This document shows, piece after piece, positions 22,081 through 30,638 of a stretch of 40,600 nucleotides of DNA. The notes under the pieces were generated by a model. The model ran no database searches. It was not told the DNA's origin and saw only the letters and a list, made by a program, of their open reading frames with translations. How positions within the stretch are numbered: position 1 is the first letter of the stretch; every line of letters begins with the position of its first letter. The DNA is from an uncultured Bacilli bacterium (GTDB taxonomy: Bacteria > Bacillota_I > Bacilli_A > RF39 > UBA660), in assembly GCA_934096295.1 (NCBI GenBank), contig CAKOLL010000010.1, forward strand, positions 1 through 40,600, in the 5' to 3' direction. The position numbers and the translations under genes are program-made.

Positions 22081-22828
22081 GATAAAGAAAAATAATAATA
22101 AATATACTATAATACTGAGTGATAATAGTTCACTCAGTTTTTATAGTGATACATTAATAAAGTATAATTTGTTAAAAAATAGGGAAATTAATGATAAGGA
22201 ATTAGAAGAAATAATAAATTACAATAATTTTATTGATGCATATAATAAAGCATTAAAATATATTAGTTTTAAAGTAAGAACTAAAAAAGAAATTAAAGAT
22301 AAGTTATGTGATTATAGTAAAAATATAGTTAATGATGTAATAAGAAAATTAGATGGATTAGGTTTACTTGATGAAAGAAAATATGTTGAAGCGTTTGTAA
22401 ATGATCAAATAAATTTAGGTAATAAAGGTCCTTTTTATATAAAAAGTAGGTTAGAAAAATTAAATTTAGATAGTAATTTAATTGATGATGTAATAAGTAA
22501 TGTTGATGAAAATGTGTGGATAGAAAAAATAAAAAAATTAGTTGATAAGAAAATAAATGCTAATAAAAAATTATCTAAAGAAAGATTATTATTAAAAATT
22601 AAAAATGATTTAATAATAATGGGTTATAATAAAGATACAATAAATAAAATATTAAATAATATTAATATTGAAGAAAATGATGATGCATTAAAAAAGGAGT
22701 TTGAAAAGGAATATAGAAAATTAAGTAGAAAGTATTGTAGTAAAGAATTAGATAATAAACTTAAATATAATTTGTATAAAAAAGGCTTTAGTTTAGAAAA
22801 AATAGAAAAATTATTAAATAAAGACTAG
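22064..22828 (+). CDS. recX: RecX, regulatory protein of RecA
   Basis: Helical-repeat protein of 254 residues matching RecX. The signatures RTKKEIKDKL, LDERKYVEAFV and NKGPFYIKSRLEKL of the three-helix RecX units are seen. RecX binds inside the RecA filament groove and restrains or modulates its activity. The ATG at 22064 overlaps the nrnA end by 17 bp and gives the usual N-terminus; the open frame begins at 22040, within nrnA, with no Shine-Dalgarno. The last codons and stop (AATAAAGACTAG) belong to a promoter-like module that is repeated before the gene at 23813. recA itself is 17 kb away. Confidence 0.85.
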   Translation: MKKISRIKKNNNKYTIILSDNSSLSFYSDTLIKYNLLKNREINDKELEEIINYNNFIDAYNKALKYISFKVRTKKEIKDKLCDYSKNIVNDVIRKLDGLGLLDERKYVEAFVNDQINLGNKGPFYIKSRLEKLNLDSNLIDDVISNVDENVWIEKIKKLVDKKINANKKLSKERLLLKIKNDLIIMGYNKDTINKILNNINIEENDDALKKEFEKEYRKLSRKYCSKELDNKLKYNLYKKGFSLEKIEKLLNKD

Positions 22829-22853
22829 ATTATAAAATAAATTGTGTTATAAT
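22807..22853 (+). promoter_or_regulatory. Promoter module of the first secreted VirB2-like gene
   Basis: It covers the end of recX and continues to a consensus -10 TATAAT (22848-22853), with TAGATT (22826-22831) 16 bp upstream as a weak -35. Bases 22816-22836 (21 in a row) are identical to 23750-23770 upstream of the second gene, and the whole module resembles the serS promoter at 5368-5413. Confidence 0.6.
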
Positions 22854-22877
22854 ATCATGCATGACGTGGTGGTTATA

Positions 22878-23672
22878 ATGAAAAAAAGAATTTTAATTAT
22901 ATTATTATTTGTATGTATGTTTATTCCAAATGGGGTAAAAGCAGAAGATTATGATTGTTATTATGAGGTAACAAGTAGTAATAAAAAAACATCTTTTGGT
23001 TATAACATTGGTGAAGAGATTAAAGTTATTGAATTTAAAGGAAAAATTATAAATCAAATTGCTAAAACTAATAAGAGTGATAATGATTATACAACAGATA
23101 AATGTTATGATTATGCTGCAGTATCTGTTAAAGAAAAGAAACAACATAGTGGTTATGAAATAGAATATAAATTAGGAAATAGTGCTGATGAGGTAAATCT
23201 TGGTTCAGGTAGTGGTGTAGCATCAGTTAAAAGAAAAGCAGATTCTGAAAGTAATAGTGCTAATAATAATAGTAGTAAAAGTGGTCAAGATGCTTCTTTA
23301 GATGTAACTCCGGTAGATATTTGTAAAAAAGGTACTACTTCTTTAAAAGTGTTTCAAGTTATTGGATATATATTAATGTTAATTAAGATTATTGTACCTT
23401 TAATTCTTATAATCCTTGGAAGTATAGATTTTGGGAAAGCTTCGTTGTCAGGTGATGATAAAGCTGTTAAAGATGCTGCATCACAATTTGCTAAAAGAAT
23501 AATAATCGGATTAGTTGTTTTCTTTGTGCCTACAGTTTTAGATTTTTTCTTAAGTCTGATTAATGGAGTAAGTGATACAACTACAAAATTTGATAATTGT
23601 ACTAATTGTATATTTAGTCCAACAAATGAAAGTAAATGTAGTCCTGGAAACTTGACTGATAATAATGAATAA
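22878..23672 (+). CDS. Secreted protein with C-terminal VirB2/TrbC-like two-helix domain, copy 1
   Basis: Protein of 264 residues. A signal peptide (1-23) ends at VKA before EDYDCYYEV. An ectodomain of about 110 residues follows, with three cysteines, then a Ser/Asn/Lys linker (about 118-138). From residue 140 there are two hydrophobic helices (VFQVIGYILMLIKIIVPLIL and IIIGLVVFFVPTVLDFFLSL) with a charged amphipathic loop between them, then a tail with CTNC. The two-helix plus charged-loop form resembles VirB2/TrbC pilins of type IV secretion, but the family is a guess. The C-terminal 124 residues are nearly identical to those of the next gene. ATG 22878 follows GTGGTGG and begins a good signal peptide; upstream in-frame ATGs do not. 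Confidence 0.7.
   Translation: MKKRILIILLFVCMFIPNGVKAEDYDCYYEVTSSNKKTSFGYNIGEEIKVIEFKGKIINQIAKTNKSDNDYTTDKCYDYAAVSVKEKKQHSGYEIEYKLGNSADEVNLGSGSGVASVKRKADSESNSANNNSSKSGQDASLDVTPVDICKKGTTSLKVFQVIGYILMLIKIIVPLILIILGSIDFGKASLSGDDKAVKDAASQFAKRIIIGLVVFFVPTVLDFFLSLINGVSDTTTKFDNCTNCIFSPTNESKCSPGNLTDNNE
23294..23660 (+). repeat. Direct repeat, copy 1 (pilin-like domain)
   Basis: This segment matches 24712-25078 at an offset of 1418 bp. The first 141 bases (23294-23434 against 24712-24852) are identical at every position, including silent sites; beyond this there are scattered changes. Silent-site identity points to recent duplication or gene conversion. Confidence 0.9.
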
Positions 23673-23700
23673 TTTTACTAAATAATTTATTAGATAGAAT

Positions 23701-23736
23701 GGTATTTATAATTGATTGTTATAAATATCTTTTTTT
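23701..23736 (+). terminator. Terminator after the first VirB2-like gene
   Basis: GGTATTTATAA (23701-23711) pairs with TTATAAATATC (23719-23729), one wobble pair, followed by seven T. Confidence 0.8.
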
Positions 23737-23749
23737 GAAATAAAAAATA

Positions 23750-23788
23750 AAATAAAGACTAGATTATAAATTAAATAATTGTTATAAT
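23750..23788 (+). promoter_or_regulatory. Promoter module of the second VirB2-like gene
   Basis: TAGATT (23760-23765) and a consensus -10 TATAAT (23783-23788) are 17 bp apart. Bases 23750-23770 repeat 22816-22836 exactly, including the last codons and stop of recX, so the module appears to be part of the duplicated unit. Confidence 0.65.
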
Positions 23789-23812
23789 ATTTATATAAGA
23801 TATGGTGATGTT

Positions 23813-25081
23813 ATGAGAAAAAAAATATTATTGTTTATTGTAGCTTTTATTTTGGGAGTAAGTAATATATCTGCATATACCACTACAGGAGATAAATGTC
23901 TTAATGATAGAAGTTGTATAGTTGCATGTAATTATACAAATAAATCTAAAAGAAATGATGGATCTACGGGTGGAAGTTATATTACAATATATTATAATTT
24001 TAAGAGTAATAATTTTTCTGTGGGATTGTGGAAAGGATTGGCTGGAGATGGAAATAGACCTTATTTAAAGGGGCCTGATTATTTTGATAAAATTTTTAGT
24101 ACTCAAGGGACAAATATATTTGTTCAACCTGCTTTAAATTTAAATGAAAATACTTTTAAATGTCCTGCACATGGATATTTTGATTTAGATGATTGGGTTG
24201 GTGGTAATGAAGCCTGTTTTGATAGTGATGGAAATTGGTGTGCAACTGCAAAGAAAAATGCTGGGACTAGATTTGGAACAGCGGCATCGAAATTTATATC
24301 TGAAACTAGAGATATGACTTTTGAAGATGAAATAAAACAATATTTTAAAAATTGGTCAATTGGGGATATTGATATAGAAGATATTAAAAGTGGTAAATAT
24401 AAAACTGCTGAAGATGTTATGGAAAAAATATTTTTGAAAGATTTTAGAAAAAATTATTTAAATGAAAATAAAATACCTCAATTTATCAAAAATTCAGAGG
24501 CATATCAAAGTGGTGTAGCTTTAGCTGAAAAACAATTTGAAGCTTTAAAAAAATCTTGGTTAGCAGAATTAGAAGAAGAAAAAAATGCAGGAACATTAAG
24601 TGAAGAAGAATTTAATGAAATTGCAAAAAACTTAGATGCAATAGATGAGAATTTTGAAGAAGTTGGTAAAGATTATGCAAATAGAATTGATGTAATGGAT
24701 GTAAGACCTGGTTCTTTAGATGTAACTCCGGTAGATATTTGTAAAAAAGGTACTACTTCTTTAAAAGTGTTTCAAGTTATTGGATATATATTAATGTTAA
24801 TTAAGATTATTGTACCTTTAATTCTTATAATCCTTGGAAGTATAGATTTTGGAAAAGCTTCGATGTCAGGTGATGATAAAGCAGTTAAAGATGCTGCGGT
24901 GCAATTTGCTAAAAGAGTACTAATAGGCTTAATTGTTTTCTTTGTACCTACGGTTTTAGATTTTTTCTTAAGCTTAGTTAATGGAGTAAGTGATACAGCT
25001 GTTAAATTTAGAGAATGTACTAATTGTATATTTAGTCCAACAAATGAAAGCAGATGTGATCCTGGAAACTTAAATGAGTAG
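23813..25081 (+). CDS. Secreted protein with C-terminal VirB2/TrbC-like two-helix domain, copy 2
   Basis: Protein of 422 residues. A signal peptide (1-21, ending near NISA) leads a cysteine-rich ectodomain of about 120 residues (CLNDRSCIVACNY; FKCPAHGYFDLDDW; CFDSDGNWCAT). Then comes a long acidic helical segment (about 160-295). From residue 302 it has the same two-helix pilin-like domain as copy 1, with few substitutions, and the same CTNC tail. The ectodomains of the two copies are not alike. This suggests different heads displayed on a common membrane or fibre-forming module. ATG 23813 follows GGTGATG. No ATPase or secretion channel gene lies nearby. Function is unknown. Confidence 0.7.
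   Translation: MRKKILLFIVAFILGVSNISAYTTTGDKCLNDRSCIVACNYTNKSKRNDGSTGGSYITIYYNFKSNNFSVGLWKGLAGDGNRPYLKGPDYFDKIFSTQGTNIFVQPALNLNENTFKCPAHGYFDLDDWVGGNEACFDSDGNWCATAKKNAGTRFGTAASKFISETRDMTFEDEIKQYFKNWSIGDIDIEDIKSGKYKTAEDVMEKIFLKDFRKNYLNENKIPQFIKNSEAYQSGVALAEKQFEALKKSWLAELEEEKNAGTLSEEEFNEIAKNLDAIDENFEEVGKDYANRIDVMDVRPGSLDVTPVDICKKGTTSLKVFQVIGYILMLIKIIVPLILIILGSIDFGKASMSGDDKAVKDAAVQFAKRVLIGLIVFFVPTVLDFFLSLVNGVSDTAVKFRECTNCIFSPTNESRCDPGNLNE
24712..25078 (+). repeat. Direct repeat, copy 2 (pilin-like domain)
   Basis: Second copy of the 23294-23660 repeat; see that entry for the 141-base identical core. Divergence rises towards the 3' end. Confidence 0.9.
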
Positions 25082-25098
25082 CAATAAGCTACTTTTTT
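25077..25098 (+). terminator. Terminator after the second VirB2-like gene
   Basis: AGTAGC (25077-25082) pairs with GCTACT (25088-25093) around AATAA and runs into T residues. It overlaps the stop codon. Confidence 0.85.
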
Positions 25099-25152
25099 CT
25101 TTTATTATAAAGTAATAAATGATATAATGTTAATATATAAATGGAGGATGTT

Positions 25153-27234
25153 GTGAACATAATAGATAGTTTAAATAAAGAGCAAAAAGAGGCGGTAGAA
25201 CATATTGAAGGACCTTGTTTGGTTTTAGCGGGTGCTGGTTCAGGTAAAACTAAAGTTTTAACAACTAGAATTGCCAATATGATTAGTAAAGGTATTTATT
25301 CTGGTAATATTTTAGCAATTACTTTTACTAATAAAGCCGCAAAAGAAATGAGAGATAGAATTAGTAAAATTGTAGATGAAAATTATGCTTTTGTGGGTAC
25401 TTTTCATTCTTTTGGTTTACGTGTAATCAGAGAACATTATGAAGATTTAGGGTTATCTAAGAATTTTACTATAATTGATAGTGATGATGTTGCTAGTATA
25501 ATTAAAAAAATTATGAAAGATTTGGATATTAATCCTAAAGAATATAGTGTATCATTTATTAGAAATAAAATTAGTTTTATTAAAAATGAAATGCTTAGTG
25601 ATGGAGAAATTGATAAGTATTTAGTTAGTCCACCAGAAAAAGTAGCTATAAAAGTATATAGAGAATATGAAAAGATTCTAAGAAGAAATAATGCTGTTGA
25701 TTTTGATGATTTATTAAAAAAGCCGGTGGAACTTTTCTTAAGTAATGATGATATTTTAAATAAATATCAAGAGAAGTTTAAGTATATATTAATTGATGAA
25801 TATCAAGATACGAATGAAGTTCAATATAAATTAGTTAAGTTACTTGCTAGTAAGTATAGAAATTTGTTTGTAGTCGGAGATGTAAATCAAAGTATATATG
25901 GTTTTAGATGGAGTAATTATAAGAATATTTTGAATTTTGAGAAAGATTATCCAGAAGCTGTGAGTATTACGTTAAATCAAAATTATCGAAGTACAAATAC
26001 AATACTTAATGCAGCAAATAGTGTTATTAAAAATAATAAGGAGAGAAGAGAAGTAAATCTTTTTAGTACTTTTGGAGATGGAGTAAAGATAAAATATTTA
26101 AGGGGAAATGATGAAAAAGATGAAGTAAAATTAGTTATTGATGAAATTAGTAAATTATTAAATAATGGATATACTTATAATGATTTTGCGGTTCTTTATA
26201 GAACGAATGCTCAATCTAGGACAGTTGAAGATGGAATATTAAAAATGAATTGGCCTTATAGAGTAGTGGGTAGTTATTATTTCTATAAAAGAAAAGAAAT
26301 TAAAGATTTATTATGTTATTTAAGATTGATATCTAATCATAATGATGATGTATCTTTAGAAAGAGTTATTAATGTACCTAAAAGAGGTATCGGAGAAACA
26401 TCTATTGTTAATATTAGAAAGTTAGCTAATGAGAATAATAGTTCAATGTTTGAATCTTTAACTAAAACAAAAGAAATTGAATTTAAAAATTTAATTTTGA
26501 GTTTAAGTGAAGATGCTAAAGAATGTGATTTAACAGAATTAATTGATAGAGTTTTAGAAAAGTCTGGAATGAGGGCAGAACTTGAAAAAGAACATACTTT
26601 AGAAGCTGATATTAGGCTTGAAAACTTAATGGAGTTTAAGAGTATTACAGAAAATTATCAAAAAGAAACTGGAACAGTTAACTTAGAAGATTTTTTAGAA
26701 GATATAAGCATAGTAGCAGATTCAGCAGATCATCAAAATTTAGAAAATGCTATAACTTTAATGACAATGCATTCAGCAAAAGGACTTGAATTCAAAATTG
26801 TATTTTTAGTTGGGATGGAAGAAGGTATAATGCCTCATTCAATGAGTATGAGCGAAGCAAGTGAACTTGAAGAAGAAAGAAGACTTTGTTATGTTGGTAT
26901 AACTCGTGCTAAAGAAAGATTATATATAACTAATGCAAAAAAAAGAATGCTATTTGGTAATACAAATATGAATCCACCATCTAGATTTATCGGAGAAATT
27001 GATGCAAATTTAATTGAAAAAGAAGAATCTAAGATAGAAACAAAAGCATTTGATAAAACTAAGTTTTATGATGAAGAAGGTGCTACATATAATCACGGGG
27101 ATATAGTAATGCATACGATCTTTGGTAAAGGTGTTGTAATAGATAGTGATGAAAAATTTGTTACAGTTGCTTTTAGTAAAAGATTTGGAATAAAGAAAGT
27201 TTTAAATAATTATCAAGGTTTAAGGAGGATATGA
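25153..27234 (+). CDS. pcrA: PcrA, UvrD/Rep-type DNA helicase
   Basis: Superfamily 1A 3'-5' helicase of 693 residues, used in replication restart, repair and removal of RecA or RNA polymerase from DNA. Motif Ia Walker A AGAGSGKT (26-33), TFTNKAAKEM, the Walker B IDEYQDTNEVQ, GDVNQSIYGFRWS, the QNYRSTNTIL motif, MTMHSAKGLEF and EERRLCYVGITRAK are all in order. The C-terminal SH3/Tudor-like tail that binds RNA polymerase is present (HGDIVMHTIFGKGVV). GGAGG at 25143-25147 lies 5 bases before GTG 25153, which is therefore the start; the frame is open to ATG 25141, which has no Shine-Dalgarno. The pcrA-ligA neighbourhood is conserved in Bacilli. Confidence 0.95.
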   Translation: MNIIDSLNKEQKEAVEHIEGPCLVLAGAGSGKTKVLTTRIANMISKGIYSGNILAITFTNKAAKEMRDRISKIVDENYAFVGTFHSFGLRVIREHYEDLGLSKNFTIIDSDDVASIIKKIMKDLDINPKEYSVSFIRNKISFIKNEMLSDGEIDKYLVSPPEKVAIKVYREYEKILRRNNAVDFDDLLKKPVELFLSNDDILNKYQEKFKYILIDEYQDTNEVQYKLVKLLASKYRNLFVVGDVNQSIYGFRWSNYKNILNFEKDYPEAVSITLNQNYRSTNTILNAANSVIKNNKERREVNLFSTFGDGVKIKYLRGNDEKDEVKLVIDEISKLLNNGYTYNDFAVLYRTNAQSRTVEDGILKMNWPYRVVGSYYFYKRKEIKDLLCYLRLISNHNDDVSLERVINVPKRGIGETSIVNIRKLANENNSSMFESLTKTKEIEFKNLILSLSEDAKECDLTELIDRVLEKSGMRAELEKEHTLEADIRLENLMEFKSITENYQKETGTVNLEDFLEDISIVADSADHQNLENAITLMTMHSAKGLEFKIVFLVGMEEGIMPHSMSMSEASELEEERRLCYVGITRAKERLYITNAKKRMLFGNTNMNPPSRFIGEIDANLIEKEESKIETKAFDKTKFYDEEGATYNHGDIVMHTIFGKGVVIDSDEKFVTVAFSKRFGIKKVLNNYQGLRRI

Positions 27235-27235
27235 T

Positions 27236-28123
27236 ATGAAAACGTTAGTAATTATGGCAGCAGGAATGGGTAGTAGATTTGGAGGACTAAAACAAATAGA
27301 ACCAGTAGGTCCACATGGAGAAATAATCGCAGATTATTCTGTATATGATGCAAAAAGAGCTGGCTTTTCTAAAGTGGTATTTATAATTAGAAAAGAAAAT
27401 GAGGAATATTTTAAAGAACATATTATAAGTAAATATAAGGATATTGAGGTAGTCCTTGCTTTTCAAGAATTAGACTATATTCCAGAAGATGTAACATTAC
27501 CTGAAGGTAGAGTAAAAATGCTGGGAACAGGTCATGCTTTATATTGTGCAAAAGATGTTATTGAAGGAGATTTTATTATTATAAATTCTGATGATTTTTA
27601 TGGTAAACATTCATATGAACTCGCATCTAAGTTTTTTGATGAAGAGACTAAAGATTATTTAAGTGTAAATTATCCTTATATTGTTACAGCGAGTAAATAT
27701 GGTAAAGTTAAAAGGGGCGTAGTTAAAGAAAATAATGGTATAATAGAATCTATTACTGAAAGTGAAATTGGAGAAGAAAATGGTAAAATTATAGCTAGAA
27801 GTCTTCAAGGAAATGTAGAATTTGAAATAAGTGAAGATACTCCGGTAGCTGTTAATTTCTTTGGCTTAAGAGAAAATTTCTTGCATATTTTAGAAGAAAA
27901 ATTTGATGAATTTATTCATGGTAAACTAACTTTAACAAATGAATTTTTACTTCCAGATATATTAAAAAATGGAATAAATGAAGGATTATTTCAAATAGAG
28001 TCTAAAGTATCAGAAAGTAGATGGATTGGAATGACTTATAAAGAAGACTTAGAAAGTGTTAAAAATCATATTAATAGTTTAATCGAAAGGGGAGATTATC
28101 CTGATGAACTATGGGGAAATTGA
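27236..28123 (+). CDS. Sugar-phosphate nucleotidyltransferase family protein
   Basis: Nucleotidyltransferase of 295 residues with the GT-A signature MAAGMGSRFGGLKQ at the N-terminus and NSDDFYG as the metal-binding Asp segment. It would activate a sugar-phosphate to a nucleotide sugar, or a related alcohol. The specific substrate is not evident; it is not a clear GlmU or GalU. It lies one base behind pcrA, with the Shine-Dalgarno AAGGAGG in the pcrA end, and its 3' end overlaps ligA by 20 bp. The enclosure between pcrA and ligA suggests an insertion into a conserved repair operon. Confidence 0.82.
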   Translation: MKTLVIMAAGMGSRFGGLKQIEPVGPHGEIIADYSVYDAKRAGFSKVVFIIRKENEEYFKEHIISKYKDIEVVLAFQELDYIPEDVTLPEGRVKMLGTGHALYCAKDVIEGDFIIINSDDFYGKHSYELASKFFDEETKDYLSVNYPYIVTASKYGKVKRGVVKENNGIIESITESEIGEENGKIIARSLQGNVEFEISEDTPVAVNFFGLRENFLHILEEKFDEFIHGKLTLTNEFLLPDILKNGINEGLFQIESKVSESRWIGMTYKEDLESVKNHINSLIERGDYPDELWGN

Positions 28124-30110
28124 CATAAAAAAACGAGTAGAAGAATTAACTAAAATATTAAATGATGCAAATTATAATTATTATGTTAAGGATGAACCCA
28201 CTATAACAGACCAAGAGTATGATAAGTATATGAGGGAACTTGAAAATATTGAACTTGAGTATCCCAAGTATGCAAGTAAGAATAGTCCTACAAAAAGAGT
28301 TGGTGGAGAGATAATTGAAAAATTTGAAAAAGTAGTTAGGGATAAACCTATGCTTAGTATTTCCGATGTTTTTAGTGAAGATGAGGTAAGAGATTTTATT
28401 AGAAAAGTGGAAGATGAGGTAAGTCCAGAGTATGTTTGTGAACAAAAAATTGATGGACTTGGTGTATCTTTAATCTATGAAGCTGGTAAATTAGTTCGAG
28501 GTGTTACGCGTGGTGATGGTTTAGTTGGTGAAGATATAACTCACAATGTAAGAACAATTAAATCAATTCCTTTGGAACTTACAAAACCAGTAGATATAGA
28601 AGTGCGTGGAGAAATTTTCATGCATAAAAGTACTTTGGAAAAATTAAATAAAAAAAGAGAAGAGGAAGGTAAACCTAAATTACAAAATGTAAGAAATGCA
28701 GCGGCTGGTAGTATAAGACAACTTGATAGTAAAGTGGCTGCAGAGAGGGAACTTGATAACTTTGTTTATTATCTTCCTAATCCAAGTGATTTTGGTATTA
28801 AAACACATTTGGAAGCCCTACAATTTATGGGTGACTTAGGCTTTAAAATAAATCCTCACAATAAACTTGTAAAAAATATAGATGAAATAATTTCATATAT
28901 TGAAAAAGAAGGAGAAACTAGAAAAAGCCTATCATATGAAATAGATGGTATAGTTATAAAAGTAAATGATGTTTCTTTACAAGAAAAATTAGGTAATACT
29001 GCGAAGTATCCAAAATGGGCGGTTGCTTATAAATTTCCAGCTGAAGAAGTATTAACTAAGTTAACTGATATAATATTTACCGTTGGAAGAACAGGAAGAA
29101 TTACCCCGAATGCTGTCTTGGAACCAGTTATTGTAATGGGATCAACTATAAGAAGGGCAACACTTCATAATGAAGACTATGTAAATATGAAAGGTTTAAA
29201 AATCGGAGATATAGTTTCTATTAGAAAAGCCGGAGATGTAATTCCTGAGGTAGTTGATGCGAAATTTGAAAGAAGAAATGGTACTGAAAAAGAATTTAAA
29301 ATGATTTCAGAATGCCCAATGTGTCATGAAAAAATAGTTAAAAAAGATGGTAATGTTGATTATTATTGTGTAAATCCAAAATGTCCAAAGAGAAATATCG
29401 AAGGTATTATACATTATGTATCAAGGAATGCCTTAAATATTGAAGGACTTGGTGATGAAATAGTTGAAGAATTGTATAACCTAGGTTTTGTTAAAAATAT
29501 TGATGACTTATATAGTTTAAGTGATAAGAAAAAACAAATTATGGAATTTGATGGTTATGGTGAAAAAAGTTTAAATAAAATAATTGATAATATTGAAGCT
29601 AGCAAAAATAGTAGTTTAGAAAGATTATTATTTGGTTTAGGAATTAAAGAAATTGGAAGTAAAACGGCTAAGATACTTGCAAGTAATTTTGGGTCAATGG
29701 ATAGTTTAATGAGTGCTTCTATGGAAGAATTAGAAAGTATCAGAGATATTGGTCATATAACTGCTTTAAGTGTTTATGAATATTTAAAAGAAAATAAAGA
29801 GTTAATTGAAAAATTAAAATCTTTAGGTATAAATATGAAATATTTAGGTAAGAATATGGGGCTTAATGAATTTATTAGTGGTAAAAAGTTTGTTATAACT
29901 GGCACAATTGAAGGCTATGGCAGAAAAGAAATTAAAGAAATAATTGAAAGCTATAATGGTACTGTTAGTGAATCAGTTAGCAAAAATACTGATATTGTTA
30001 TTGTGGGTAGTAATCCAGGTAGCAAATATCAAGATGCTTTAAAACTTAATATCATGATTTGGGATAATGATAAAACAATCAATGTATTAAATAATTTGCC
30101 AAAAGCATAA
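28104..30110 (+). CDS. ligA: NAD-dependent DNA ligase LigA
   Basis: Full-length bacterial DNA ligase of 668 residues that joins Okazaki fragments and repair nicks using NAD. The domains are Ia (1-65, NAD-binding with a tyrosine pair), the adenylation domain with Lys115 in KIDG, an OB domain (about 315-395), a four-cysteine zinc finger (CPMCHEK, then CVNPKC), HhH repeats and a C-terminal BRCT domain (about 590-668). The start overlaps the preceding gene by 20 bp; GGGGAGAT lies just before it. Confidence 0.97.
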   Translation: MNYGEIDIKKRVEELTKILNDANYNYYVKDEPTITDQEYDKYMRELENIELEYPKYASKNSPTKRVGGEIIEKFEKVVRDKPMLSISDVFSEDEVRDFIRKVEDEVSPEYVCEQKIDGLGVSLIYEAGKLVRGVTRGDGLVGEDITHNVRTIKSIPLELTKPVDIEVRGEIFMHKSTLEKLNKKREEEGKPKLQNVRNAAAGSIRQLDSKVAAERELDNFVYYLPNPSDFGIKTHLEALQFMGDLGFKINPHNKLVKNIDEIISYIEKEGETRKSLSYEIDGIVIKVNDVSLQEKLGNTAKYPKWAVAYKFPAEEVLTKLTDIIFTVGRTGRITPNAVLEPVIVMGSTIRRATLHNEDYVNMKGLKIGDIVSIRKAGDVIPEVVDAKFERRNGTEKEFKMISECPMCHEKIVKKDGNVDYYCVNPKCPKRNIEGIIHYVSRNALNIEGLGDEIVEELYNLGFVKNIDDLYSLSDKKKQIMEFDGYGEKSLNKIIDNIEASKNSSLERLLFGLGIKEIGSKTAKILASNFGSMDSLMSASMEELESIRDIGHITALSVYEYLKENKELIEKLKSLGINMKYLGKNMGLNEFISGKKFVITGTIEGYGRKEIKEIIESYNGTVSESVSKNTDIVIVGSNPGSKYQDALKLNIMIWDNDKTINVLNNLPKA

Positions 30111-30146
30111 ATAGATAGTATAATTATATTACTTATGAGGTGAAAA

Positions 30147-30638
30147 ATGAAAAAATTAAAGAATTTATGGGAAAATAATAAAGTATTAATAGTACTTGGA
30201 TTAATTCTTTTAGCTTGTTTAGTTGCTATACTTATTGTTACGTTTTCATTCTTTTTCGGAGGAAATAAAGACGAATATGGTGATAGACTTAATGATATAG
30301 AAAAATATCCAATTACAGAAACTTTAAAAAATGAATATGTTGATTCTTTAAAAGAAGATAAATCTGTAACAGATGTAAAATTTCATACTAAAGGAAGAAT
30401 TATTTATGTTACTATAAGTTATGTTACTGATACTTCTTTAGATGATGCAAAAGCAAAGGCTGCAACTAGTTTAGCAAAGTTAAGTGAAGATATATTATCA
30501 TATTATGATATCAATTTTACTTTAAAATGTGATAAAAGTGATAATAGTGATGGATTTACTATTTTAGGTGCTAAAAATGTTGCGGGTTCTGGGCTAGTTT
30601 GGAATAATAATACTGAAGTAGAAAGTGAAGAAAAATAA
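30147..30638 (+). CDS. Single-pass membrane protein of unknown function
   Basis: Protein of 163 residues with a short cytoplasmic head, one transmembrane helix (about 14-36) and an outside domain of about 120 residues with an alternating beta/alpha pattern and one cysteine. I do not recognise a family. It is preceded by a -10-like TATAAT (30118-30123) and GAGGTGAAAA. It overlaps the following sensor gene (last base of its stop shared with the ATG), so the two may act together; in many Bacilli the position after ligA is occupied by the lipoprotein CamS, but this protein has no lipobox. Confidence 0.65.
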   Translation: MKKLKNLWENNKVLIVLGLILLACLVAILIVTFSFFFGGNKDEYGDRLNDIEKYPITETLKNEYVDSLKEDKSVTDVKFHTKGRIIYVTISYVTDTSLDDAKAKAATSLAKLSEDILSYYDINFTLKCDKSDNSDGFTILGAKNVAGSGLVWNNNTEVESEEK

